A stretch of DNA of 64,000 bases from Larix kaempferi (Eukaryota; Streptophyta; Pinopsida; Pinales; Pinaceae): positions 6,030,001 to 6,094,000 of the forward strand of contig BSBM01000007.1 of NCBI GenBank assembly GCA_027924585.1, given 5' to 3'. The notes under the pieces were generated by a model, which had not been told where the DNA came from, did no database searches, and saw nothing but the letters and a program-made list of their open reading frames with translations. Every line of letters begins with the position of its first letter. Position 1 is the stretch's first letter. Below, piece by piece: positions 55,219-64,000 of the stretch. Both the position numbers and the translations under genes were made by a program.

Positions 55219-58200
55219 TGTTAGAGCATGAAAACCCACTTTTACAGGCAGATCTGACCTGCTTGCCAACGAGGAGAAATAGGCCACACAAAGTGCTTAA
55301 AGAAACCCTTTGTGTGTTTGGATAGCCACTTCTCGCGCGAACAAAGGCCCAGCTGCCTATATGGGTTTGCTCTCAACCAGAGTCTCACAGTCCAGTTTGT
55401 CTAAGTTCCTAAATGCTAAGCTGTTCTAAAACTAAATGCAAAGTTACCCTACGATGCAACTACCAATAGCTGAAACAAACAATTTAGTAGCTGCTAAAAA
55501 ATTTGTAGGTTTCTGCTACAAAATAAACTGTAATCTAGATTTAAAACTAAAATTTGTCCTACTTTATCTATCCTGCAGGAGCGAATTTAAGAACTAAAAC
55601 TGTTATGCAAATCCGAATAAAAGATTAAATGTGGTATGATCAAATCCAACATAAATTTAAATTCTAATCACAACACATTAAAAGTTTTAATCATTTCCAT
55701 CGAAATAAGGATAACACAATTATCGTAATCTGAGAAAACAATTATTTAAAACAGATTTACATAACAGCTGATCAATGAAGTTAAATTATGTAAAATCATT
55801 AACCACAAAAGATCATGACAACATGATATATAAGCATTAGATAGGCCAAAGGAGATCTATGAAATAGAAATTGAAAAGCAATTTTCATATAACACTGGTG
55901 CAAATAGTAGCCACAAACCAGCTGTTCTGAAACAAATTCAAACAAAGCTGAATGTACATGATAACTATCTGCAGCTCCTTAAGTCTTGTCTTCTGCTATC
56001 CATCCATCAAATATAAAAAAATACCAGAACAGAACTTCGAGAAAAGAGTTTCCATCAATTCTTCCAGCGCTTCCACCGGCAGTCAATCTATGCTTCCTTT
56101 ATAAGTGATGAAGATCAATGAAAACTAATAACAAGACTTCTATCAGTTGCGACATTCAATTCTTTTAAAGAACTGTGCAACCACACCGTCTATTTCTGTG
56201 TTTCTGTTTATGCAGATTCCCATCCACCGTTAGCTTTTCTTCATACTTCAACTTCATTGCAGTTTCAACGCTCAATTATTCCTGCAGATAAAAATATGCA
56301 TTAAGTAAGATAAAAGTTATTCAGTAAGGAAAAGGGAAATGTTAGAAAATATAGAATTATCGTAAAGGTTAAAAGAAGAAAAGAATTTCCCCTTTTTCAC
56401 TCAATGAATTTGCAACATGTGTTCCCTGTATTGAACTAGATCTGGTTATCCTTTTCCCTCTCGCGTAGTAGACACTTCCATGTTGACAATTATTAATTTG
56501 ATGCTGTTGTGGTAAATAGTGACCCTCTTGTTTAACAAGATGGTAAAAAGCAGTTTCAAACTATTTTCCCTTACTTCACTGTAGCTTTCTGAGTAAATTG
56601 ATAGATTCTTTAAAGCAATCCTCCTCAGACCTTTTCAGATTGCAAACCTCCAGAGTCGCACACTATCCCTTTTGCTGGTGAGTCACTTCCGGTGATAATT
56701 TTTCCACGCGATTATCAGAAGTTTAACCTTAGCATACAATCTTGGTGAACAACTGGAACAACTTCTTCATCATGGATATGGCGGCAAATTTGAGGAATCT
56801 TTGTCGTCGTTACAGGAACAAATTGGAGTTTTTCTTTTAATGATCTTAACATATTCCTCAATGCAACTGCATCTCTTTAGATGACCTGGCGTAACCTCCT
56901 AGTAGCATTAAAACTAAGACAGTTGCCTCTGATATCAATATTCACCTATCAGCATTTTAGGGTATATCTCCATCCTTTGAACATAATCCTTCTCGTTATT
57001 GTTATCAACTAACTAAGTGATTTAATGCTAACAAATTCAATAATATAGAAAAAGTGTCCTATGTTGATCTCATGCTATAATTCATGGAGCTGTGACTTAA
57101 TGGAGATCCTTTTCATAACAGATGGAGCGATCTTAATGCCATTCTCTCTGGCGGAAATGACAACTCGTATAACCTCCCCAAGATATACAGGAATCAGGGT
57201 ATTCATAATTTCATGCCGAAGCCAAATCCTTATCTTTAAACTTGAACGATTTAGTAAAAGATCCTCTTATGATTTTTAATATATTTAGGATCTCATGTGC
57301 ACATCTTATGGAGCTGACAAGTTGTCACTTTCATTGGCTGGTGTAAACTTTGTATACGCAAAAGTATACCTTTAATATTTGTTCTTTAATGAGGCGGTCT
57401 TCCTCATTCAAAATTCCTGAAGAAAGAAAACAAAAGTTAATATTTTATTCATAAAACATAGCATGCTTTACTTGAAACTTATATTCATTTGATTTTCAGT
57501 TGACCAATGAACAAGTTACCTGAAGATCCTTATATACAAAGTGTTACCTAATGAATAAAAGTGATATATGTCTTATAAATTAATCTAAAATATAATCCCC
57601 TTTTCCAAAATAATGAATTTTAATAAATTGACATGTTTTTTTTAAAGTGAAAAGAAAAGTGTTGAACACTCCAAATCCCACTTTAGATAAATAATGGAAA
57701 AGTTCAAGAAATAAGCTTTTATACAAGGTGATAAAATTGCATAAATGATTAGCTTTTAGTTTTTTTTATAAAAGGAAATCTCAAACAATTCTGGTATAAA
57801 GACAAATGATATCTAAAATTCCTTTTCTTTTATCAAAACTAAGAGCTTTCTAAAAATTAATTTGAAAATCATCATCTTGTCTTTAATTTAAGACAATCAA
57901 ACCTTGATCAAATCATTAAATTTTGCCAAAAATTATAAGGTTGTCAAGAAAAGCAATTTTTTATTTATTAAAAATTAAAGGCTTGTAAAATTTATTGGAT
58001 TGCTAAAAAATCAGATAAAAATTCAACTCAATTCTTCAATAGATACTCTTTCAAGACATAGAACAAAATCATAAAATTCAGCTTTTAATTAAATTGTTCT
58101 ATTTTGCCGAGATGCATGAAAATTCCTTAAAAACTGAAACTTGATGAGATTGTCGAAAAGTCAAACCAGCAACTCCCTATCTTAAGAGAGCCAAACTAAA

Positions 58201-58341
58201 GGAGTGAAAGCACAAAAGTAAAGGATCTAGGGAAGAAAGCCAACTAATTGCACTCTTGAGCCAAGCAAAATAAACTGAAAACAATCTTTATAGAAAATTT
58301 ACATGGGGTTCCCTTTATTTTTCACAAAATAAAGAGGAACT
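55219..58341. other. Unassigned 3.1-kb block between Copia E and LTR F
   Basis: Begins TGTTAGAGCATGAAAACCC exactly where Copia E is cut, which resembles an LTR start. No domain, long frame, primer site or purine tract was recognised inside. 57520-58200 is very AT-rich. A large solo LTR or a non-autonomous element is possible. Confidence 0.45.
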
Positions 58342-59001
58342 TGTTGGGGGGCCAACAGATATAAGTTTTACGTCATTTTATTACTTTCCTAGGTGGTTTT
58401 ACTATGTCATTGGCCACTTATTGCCTTCCTAGGCCCACCACTTGCCATCCTCATCCACTTGAGCGCATTCATGAGCATTCTGCATTCTTTTCTGGCTATT
58501 CTGAGTGTCAAAGGCTCCTTTCCTGCTTTTGCACTGTTTTTTTTGCTTTTCAGTGGATAAGGTAAAAAAGCTAGGTGCTCTAGAGGTTTTGGCAACTGCT
58601 TGTTTTTGTGAGCAACACACCTTTCCTCTTTTTCACTCCAAAAGCCACCATCTGTTTCTAATTTCATCCTACATCACTTTCCAAAATCCTTCTGGACAAT
58701 TCGTGAGCTTTATGGCTGAGTTGGAGTTGGTTGTTTCTACCTTGGGGGGTTTTAGTTAGTTTAGTAAACCTGCTTTTGTGAGCTATTCGAATGCCTCCAA
58801 AGCAATTCGAATTTCTGATGTAACTCTATATATTTGTAGTCACTTTATGATACATGGTTGGCTGATGTACATTTATGCTATACAGTTTATTATTGTGCAT
58901 AATTTCTGTGTTTGATTTTTAGTGTTCTTGACAATTCTAGACTAGCAATTTTAGTGAGAGTGTTGTTCAATTTTATTACCAGCCTGTGATCTGATTTCAC
59001 A
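58342..59001 (+). repeat. LTR F, 5-prime type
   Basis: Starts TGTTGGGGGGCCAACA (itself an inverted repeat) and ends TTTCACA, followed by primer site TGGTATCAGAGCTG at 59002-59015. A TATA-like tatatat lies near 58827. About 190 bp of leader follow before unrelated Ty3-type coding sequence. The matching 3-prime LTR is absent. Confidence 0.75.
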
Positions 59002-59015
59002 TGGTATCAGAGCTG
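59002..59015 (+). promoter_or_regulatory. Primer-binding site of element F
   Basis: TGGTATCAGAGCTG directly follows LTR F; it matches the initiator-Met tRNA complement used by both Copia and many Ty3 elements. Confidence 0.85.
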
Positions 59016-59279
59016 TTTAGGGGAGCATAGCTGCATCCAGTAGCACACCAAAAGCAAGGAGTTTCCACAGAAGGCCCGTGGACCATTGCCTTGTAGTCTT
59101 GAGTTTAGTTCAGGAGATCTACCCGGGCATCACGGACTTCTGAAAGTGCCTACTGTCATATTGCAGAGCTCTATAGTTTGAATCACTCTCTACAGAATTG
59201 TTTGGTTGTGTTTTTGCAGGTTCATATCAGTCTCAAAAGTGTGCACCTCAGTTTGCTCATGGATCCATCTAACCAAATA

Positions 59280-60238
59280 TTCGCATTTTATGCAGGATAA
59301 TATTTTTATTGTGGTTGACAGACTAACCAAACATGCTCATTTTATGTTAGTAAGAGAAATAGACTCAACAAAACAGATTGTCAAGGTCTTTTGCAAGAAT
59401 ATTTATAAATTGCATGGTTTTCCGAAGATCATTGTCATCGATAGGGATGCAAAATTTAAGGGAAATTTTTAGAGAGATTTTTTGCAAACAAACTGGGATA
59501 ACCCTTAGTATGAGCTCAACCTACCATCCACAAACAAGATGGTAAGACATAAATTGTAAACAAATGCTTAGAAACTTACCTACGTTATTTTGCGGCAGTG
59601 CAGATAAGCAAAATAATTGGTCACACTAGTTACATTTAGCCGAATGGTGGTACAACTCTACCTACCACACGTCAGCTAAAATGACCCATTTCCAAGCCTT
59701 ATATAGATATGAACCACCCAAACGGAAGGAGTTTGCATTGATCTACACCAAAGTCCAAGCTGTAAGGAATTAACTAGATGAGGACTAGAATATCATTAGA
59801 ATATTAAAAGAAAACTTAGCAATAGCTTGTAATCGAATGAAACAGTAAGCATACCAACATAGAACAGAGAGAATTCGAAGAAGTCGGTTGGGTGTTTGAA
59901 GACTTCAACCCTACAAACAATTGTCCCTCAAGCAACAGGGAAAGAATAAATTGGCTCGTAAGTTCTATGGACCTTTTCAAATTACTAGACAATAGGGCAT
60001 CCATAATGTGTTCCATGTATCATGTCTCAAGAAAGTGCTAGGACAATCCCAACCAGTGCAAACCGAAATCCTTGAATTCGATAATCATGGAAGAATTATT
60101 TTAGAGCCAAAAGGTATTATTGCCACTAAAGAAAGGGTGTTACGTTCCAGAACTATTAAAGAATACCTCGTCAAGTGGAAAAACCTTCCAGAAGAAGATG
60201 CATCATGGGAAACAAAAGATTTTCGTCGATGATACGCC
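59280..60238 (+). pseudogene. Ty3/gypsy integrase and chromodomain remnant (chromovirus)
   Basis: Integrase core: DNIFIVVDRLTKHAHFMLV carries the first catalytic Asp, and LHGFPKIIVIDRDAKFKGNF the second. The Glu region is scrambled by stops and frame changes (59470-59990). From 60008 the frame reopens: VFHVSCLKKVLG, the conserved link before a chromodomain, then EPKGIIATKERVLR and EYLVKWKNLPEEDASWE with the aromatic/acidic pattern of chromodomains. Family knowledge: chromodomains guide integration to marked chromatin. gag, protease and reverse transcriptase are missing; they are not between LTR F and this fragment. Confidence 0.85.
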
Positions 60239-60286
60239 TTATTACCCTTGCTTTGAGGACAAAGCAATTTATAAGGGGATGGCAAT

Positions 60287-60620
60287 GTTACAAACATAAT
60301 AATAAATAAATAAACAGGAGTCATATTACTAATAGAGGTAATTAATAATTAATAAATATTTTAGCATTTAATGCATAGTCAAAGGACACACCTGTTCAAT
60401 CTTGTGGCCAGTCAATGCCTATAAAGTATAAAGGTATACTGTCATGAGACATTGTATCCATCTATTAATTATTCATTCAATAAATTCTTATTCAGTAAAA
60501 ATTGCAGAATTATCTTCAGCGTTTCCGCTTCACATTCAGGTACAATAGCCCTCGTAAGCCACATCTGTGATCCTCTCCCTGGCAGGCTCCATCAAAGAAG
60601 GCCTAGGACAAAGTCATATC
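60287..60620 (+). repeat. Probable 3-prime LTR of the chromovirus remnant
   Basis: The chromodomain frame ends at 60230, followed by gaggacaaagc and the purine-rich aaggggatgg, then TGTTACAAACATAATAA, the usual opening of chromovirus LTRs. A tataaagtataaagg segment lies near 60420-60435. The right end is uncertain because no partner LTR exists in the window. Confidence 0.6.
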
Positions 60621-60649
60621 AATCTGTAAATTACCCACCAGCCTAGGGA

Positions 60650-61790
60650 TCTTATGAGATGTCTCCTTTTTTAAAGATTGGAAAAGAGCATAAGTTTGAC
60701 CAGAAACCTGAAAAGGGGTGATGTATTTCTGATCAAATAAGAGAGCATTTTGAGCTAGCCATATGCCCCACGGACTAGGATTGGAATGCCTCTCTTCTCC
60801 TTAAGGTCTAGTCTCTGAAACTGATGTTGTAAACAAGATTTGATTCTATTACCCACTCAAGCATCCCCGAGGTTAAAAGACAAGCTAATATCGATCTAGA
60901 CCTGAAGGGAGAAAGGAGAGAAGAGAGACAGGTCTGTAATACTGTAATATTTTCTTCACTCTTCCTACACACAATGCAGAAGCTCGGACCATGAACTTGT
61001 CTCTGCTGCTATAAATCCCAAGTCAGCTCTGTATTATTCAGAGCAAGCTACATGTGGATGATGAATTTCCTTGGGGGCTTAATCTTCCAAAGTTTAGACG
61101 ACCACCATTGTGGGTCCTGATACTGATCTCTTAGAGTTATGTACCCCAGTTTTGCAGAATATGAGCCTCCTGTCTTATTTAAGGACCATCCCAGATTGTC
61201 AACTTCTTCCTTTATACTTTATGCTGCTATGACCCATTCTTAACTCATCAATAAAGAAGGCCTACAGAGGAGTATGATCACGTTCTATGCCTAGATCATC
61301 TGCAGATAACCATACCTGCTGCCATAGATCTTTAATATTCCTATCTGTAATTTGGTTTAAACTTTAAAATGAAATAGCCCTGTTCATGTAATAGATTTTG
61401 CAGATCATTTGGAAGGTAAATGGTGTTTCCACAGCCTAAAATGGCACCAATACGAACCAGTCAACCATTGCCTACATTCCAGGCTAAATACTGACTAATA
61501 GTAGGGAAAGCAAGTACCAGTGCTTTCCAGTTAGATACATTTTTAATACTCTTGCTCTTATACCTTATCCAGTCTAGTAAGGATCCAGGAGGAAGGTACT
61601 TCTGTTCAATAATTCTCTTCCAAAGACTATCCCTGGTGATGAGATTCCATAGACTTTTAGCACCCAGAGCAGTGACAAATAAATGTGTATGTTTGAGACC
61701 CCAACCACCTTCACTTTTTGGTTGAGCAAGTGTTTTCTATTTTACCTGATGATAGCCCCCCAGATCTAAGTCCTTTCAAAATGATCATGA
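60650..61790 (-). pseudogene. LINE ORF2 C-terminal fragment (reverse transcriptase end, zf-RVT)
   Basis: Minus-strand non-LTR retrotransposon, 5-prime truncated. From right to left it reads SEGGWGLKHTHLFVTALGAK, SLWNLITRDSLWKRIIEQKY and LPPGSLLDWIRY (region after the RT thumb). The zf-RVT domain follows near 61150-60950: WWSSKLWKIKPPRKFIIHM and a Cys pair C-I-V-C near 60975. Several stops and frame changes. Its right edge lies about 175 bp before the NRPA1 exon at 61965, so it stops short of the splice site. Confidence 0.82.
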
Positions 61791-61964
61791 ATTAAGAACT
61801 TACTGGATGGATATTGACAAAAGGGAGTGTATAGTAAAAAAGTGTAGTTTCTTATTGTCTGTATTCGATGTCAGGCAATATCAACTTTGATGTTAGTTGG
61901 AGTTCTTAGTCCTCTCTGACAAAATAGATTTCTGATAAATCTTTTTGTTTATATTTGTTGACAG

Positions 61965-62152
61965 GCATGAGGGGCAAAGAAAACACAGGAGTACGCCAGT
62001 TACTGGAAAGAAAAGAAGGTTTATTTCGACAAAACATGATGGGAAAGAGAGTTAACTATGCATGTCGTTCTGTCATTTCTCCTGATCCTTACTTAGCAGT
62101 AAATGAGATTGGAATACCACCATATTTTGCAGTGCGGTTGACATATCCTGAG
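61965..62152 (+). CDS. NRPA1: NRPA1 exon, switch region
   Basis: The acceptor ttgacag precedes gcatgagg. After completing the split codon it reads [20 protein letters not shown], then [20 protein letters not shown] and [22 protein letters not shown]. This is the start of RPB1 domain 2, including the switch-2 Arg-rich helix that contacts template DNA near the active centre. The wording [10 protein letters not shown] separates Pol I from Pol II (RTVITPDP). The donor is gag/gtctct, a weaker site than the others. Ends phase 0. Confidence 0.95.
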
Positions 62153-62767
62153 GTCTCTGAACTTCCTGTTACTTGACAGTTGAGGTCTTTAGTAGGATTC
62201 TATATTTCTTCAATTAATGGCAGACACTTCTTTTGATCAAGCAGTTCTGGTTTGTGCATTTTCATGAAGCTATTTCTTTGTGGTGTTCGTTTTTGTTTTT
62301 GTCATATTATCACATAACACAGTAGGGCTACAGAAATTTAAAAAACCTCGCTTCTTCTACACACTGGCTACATGGTGATACTTTTATTTTGGGCAAAGAA
62401 TTGTGGTAAATAACAGAATTTTTGATATGCTGAAGATTAAGGTGAATATTAAATACATTGTGATAGGACTCTGGAGTTGCAGCTGTGATGCAGCTGTTAG
62501 ACATTTTGCCTCTTTTACCAATCTCATTCAACAATCATGCTGGAGAATATAATTAAACATTTATCAATTTTGGTGTAGTCGTAGTGGGCTGTCTTAGATT
62601 TGCTGTTTGTTGTAATTTTCTGACTGTAGAAGTTTTTGACTGTGGATAATGTAACCATAATGGTGTCTTTTGAATTGAGATATGAGCATGTAAGTTTGGA
62701 ATATTAAGACAGTAGATTATATAGCTTTTTCGAATTAGTATTCTTAGATTTTGTATTTTCTGTACAG

Positions 62768-63043
62768 AAGGTGACTCATTGGAATGTTGAAAAACTAAGG
62801 CAATCTGTGCGAAATGGTCCAAATGTTTATCCTGGAGCAACACATTTTGAGGATGAACAAGGAATAGTCCATTTATCCAGTGTTTCGCAATACCAACGCA
62901 ATTCTATTGCTAAGAAATTACTTTCTACACCTGGAGCAGCTTCATCTGGTGGGTCTGGACAGAACATAGATTCTGCAAAAATTGAAGGAAAGACAGTTTA
63001 TCGTCATCTTCAAGATGGAGATATACTTCTTGTTAATCGACAG
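62768..63043 (+). CDS. NRPA1: NRPA1 exon, domain 2 before the active site
   Basis: 92 codons between gtacag and cag/gtgagg. VTHWNVEKLRQSVRNGPNVY is followed by GATHFEDEQGIVHLSS, a variable Ser/Gly-rich part, and TVYRHLQDGDILLVNRQ. In all polymerases this end is followed at once by the P-T-L-H-x2-S block and the catalytic NADFDGD loop, which must lie in the next exon beyond 64000. 63044-64000 is intron. Confidence 0.94.
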
Positions 63044-64000
63044 GTGAGGAAGGTCATGATTGCATTTCTTCACAAGAATGTGTTATGACTGGGACACTAC
63101 TCTGTGTTGTTAACTTTGTGCTATATGTTGATTGCTTCATTAGAAGCCTCTCTATGCATTCTCAGATAAGAATATAATAATATATGCATTTTCTTTTTTC
63201 ATTTTCAAACTTTCAAAGAAACTTTTTTGGCAATGCCTTCTATACCGTTTTACAAACTGTGTTTTCAACATTTCTGGTGAGTATTCATTATTTTTTTCCA
63301 GCTGTACAGTGTAGAAGAGCGTGATGAAATAATATGATTTTTTTTTGAGCATGTGAAGTCTTGTGTTTAAGAGAAGACTACGTTGTTTTGAGAGTAGCAG
63401 TGATTTTTTATTGAATGTTTCTTGAATATTTTCCGGCTTATCTACATGTATGATTTTTTCAAACCAAAATAGTTGCGTAGAATACTATACTAGTAGTTAT
63501 ATTTGAATTTTGAATCCTTAAAAAATACCTTGGTTGTGAAGGACAAAGGTATGTTAATGACAGCAAATGACAAAGGCTATCATTGTGTCATGAATAGTGC
63601 ATCATGTCTTCTGTATATGTTGATATATATATTGATAGATACATAGATATATAGGTGGATAGATATGAATGCAATATGAACATGAAGAAGTGGGGTATGG
63701 ATGAAATAGGGGTCGACACAGTGGTGGACTATGCATGCTATGTGTTAGGAGGGGTGATATATAGTATAAGGCTATGATCACCTATTTTGGTAGCATACGA
63801 CCTAGCTAGACAATGTGAGAGTGGGTCTGGGTCATCGGGGATAACATACACCTATCTCTTGTGTAATAACTTAACATAGTAGTAAAGAATGGAGGGGAGC
63901 TGAAAACGATCCATAAGGTTATGGAAGATGATATTCTTTTGGGCTTGTAGAGTGGGTTGCATACACTTAAATGAGTATATTAAATTATGCACATACACAG
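63044..64000 (+). other. NRPA1 intron at right edge
   Basis: Begins gtgagg. AT-rich with a tata/gata microsatellite-like stretch at 63625-63670. No exon, TE domain or LTR boundary recognised up to the window end. Confidence 0.7.

Larger units (their letters stand above)
22998..63043 (+). other. NRPA1: NRPA1 gene span (RNA polymerase I largest subunit, partial)
   Basis: Eight exons listed separately join in frame (phases 2,0,0,0,0,1,0,0) to about 591 codons without a stop. All introns are GT-AG: about 21,360, 227, 590, 218, 2,832, 12,431 and 615 bp. The product is the N-terminal third of RPA190, the largest subunit of the nucleolar polymerase that transcribes 35S/45S rRNA genes. Assignment to Pol I rather than Pol II, III, IV or V rests on [19 protein letters not shown], with the [10 protein letters not shown] wording typical of Pol I, and on the N-terminal zinc clamp. 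The start exon is upstream and the catalytic NADFDGD exon lies beyond the right edge. Intact frames and splice sites argue for a working gene. Confidence 0.93.

Noticed and set aside
61965-63043. Assignment of the polymerase exons to Pol II, III, IV or V
   Set aside because: The switch region wording ([10 protein letters not shown]) and the N-terminal blocks fit the Pol I largest subunit better than the others.
1-64000. CRISPR array, tRNA or rRNA genes
   Set aside because: The direct repeats seen are minisatellites or LTRs inside plant retroelements; no cloverleaf or rRNA sequence was recognised. The tRNA-like TGGTATCAGAGC words are primer-binding sites.

Overview
The window is nuclear DNA from a land plant, most likely a seed plant with a large genome. 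Gymnosperm-type intron gigantism would fit, but the species cannot be fixed from the sequence. The base composition is AT-rich. The only host gene I can support is split into small exons, separated by introns packed with transposable elements (TEs). No CRISPR arrays, operons, rRNA genes or tRNA genes are visible.

Host gene. Eight consecutive coding exons on the + strand (22998-23167, 44528-44687, 44915-45217, 45808-46122, 46341-46520, 49353-49533, 61965-62152, 62768-63043) join in one open frame of about 591 codons. They encode the N-terminal third of the largest subunit of RNA polymerase I (NRPA1/RPA190). The first coding exon lies upstream and was not found. The catalytic core and the rest lie beyond the right edge. 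Two introns are very large, about 21.4 kb and 12.4 kb.

Left part (1-16.5 kb) is a nest of retroelements. A minus-strand LINE fragment (7945-9764) is flanked by Copia A (minus, window edge to 7944) and interrupted by Copia C (minus, 9765-16493, 5-bp target duplication ATGCA). Copia A is itself interrupted inside gag by Copia B (plus, 972-6776). 16.5-23 kb is mostly unassigned. It holds a non-autonomous hAT element with an 8-bp target duplication (18395-19200), a LINE 3-prime tail and several local duplications.

The 21-kb NRPA1 intron carries a GGTACC-rich hAT-like element (26721-38325) split by the 10.8-kb Copia D (27429-38256, duplication ATCCA). D contains its own 3.4-kb insertion and a solo LTR. 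Next comes an hAT transposase gene with a few inactivating lesions (38.5-41.9 kb), then remnants of a further LTR element and a LINE tail. The 2.8-kb intron holds a second member of the small hAT family (46922-48483, 8-bp duplication GTTTAACA). The 12.4-kb intron holds an LTR with a third family member inside it, a truncated Copia E, an unassigned 3.1-kb block, another LTR, a Ty3/gypsy integrase-chromodomain remnant and the 3-prime half of a minus-strand LINE.

The features most worth a second look are: clusters of CCGTACAG/CTGTACGG motifs in the LTR or leader of four different Copia-type elements; tandem-repeat arrays between pol and the 3-prime LTR of B and D; small hAT derivatives that keep only the acidic C-terminal tail of a transposase; and an in-frame perfect 100-bp duplication inside a reverse transcriptase.
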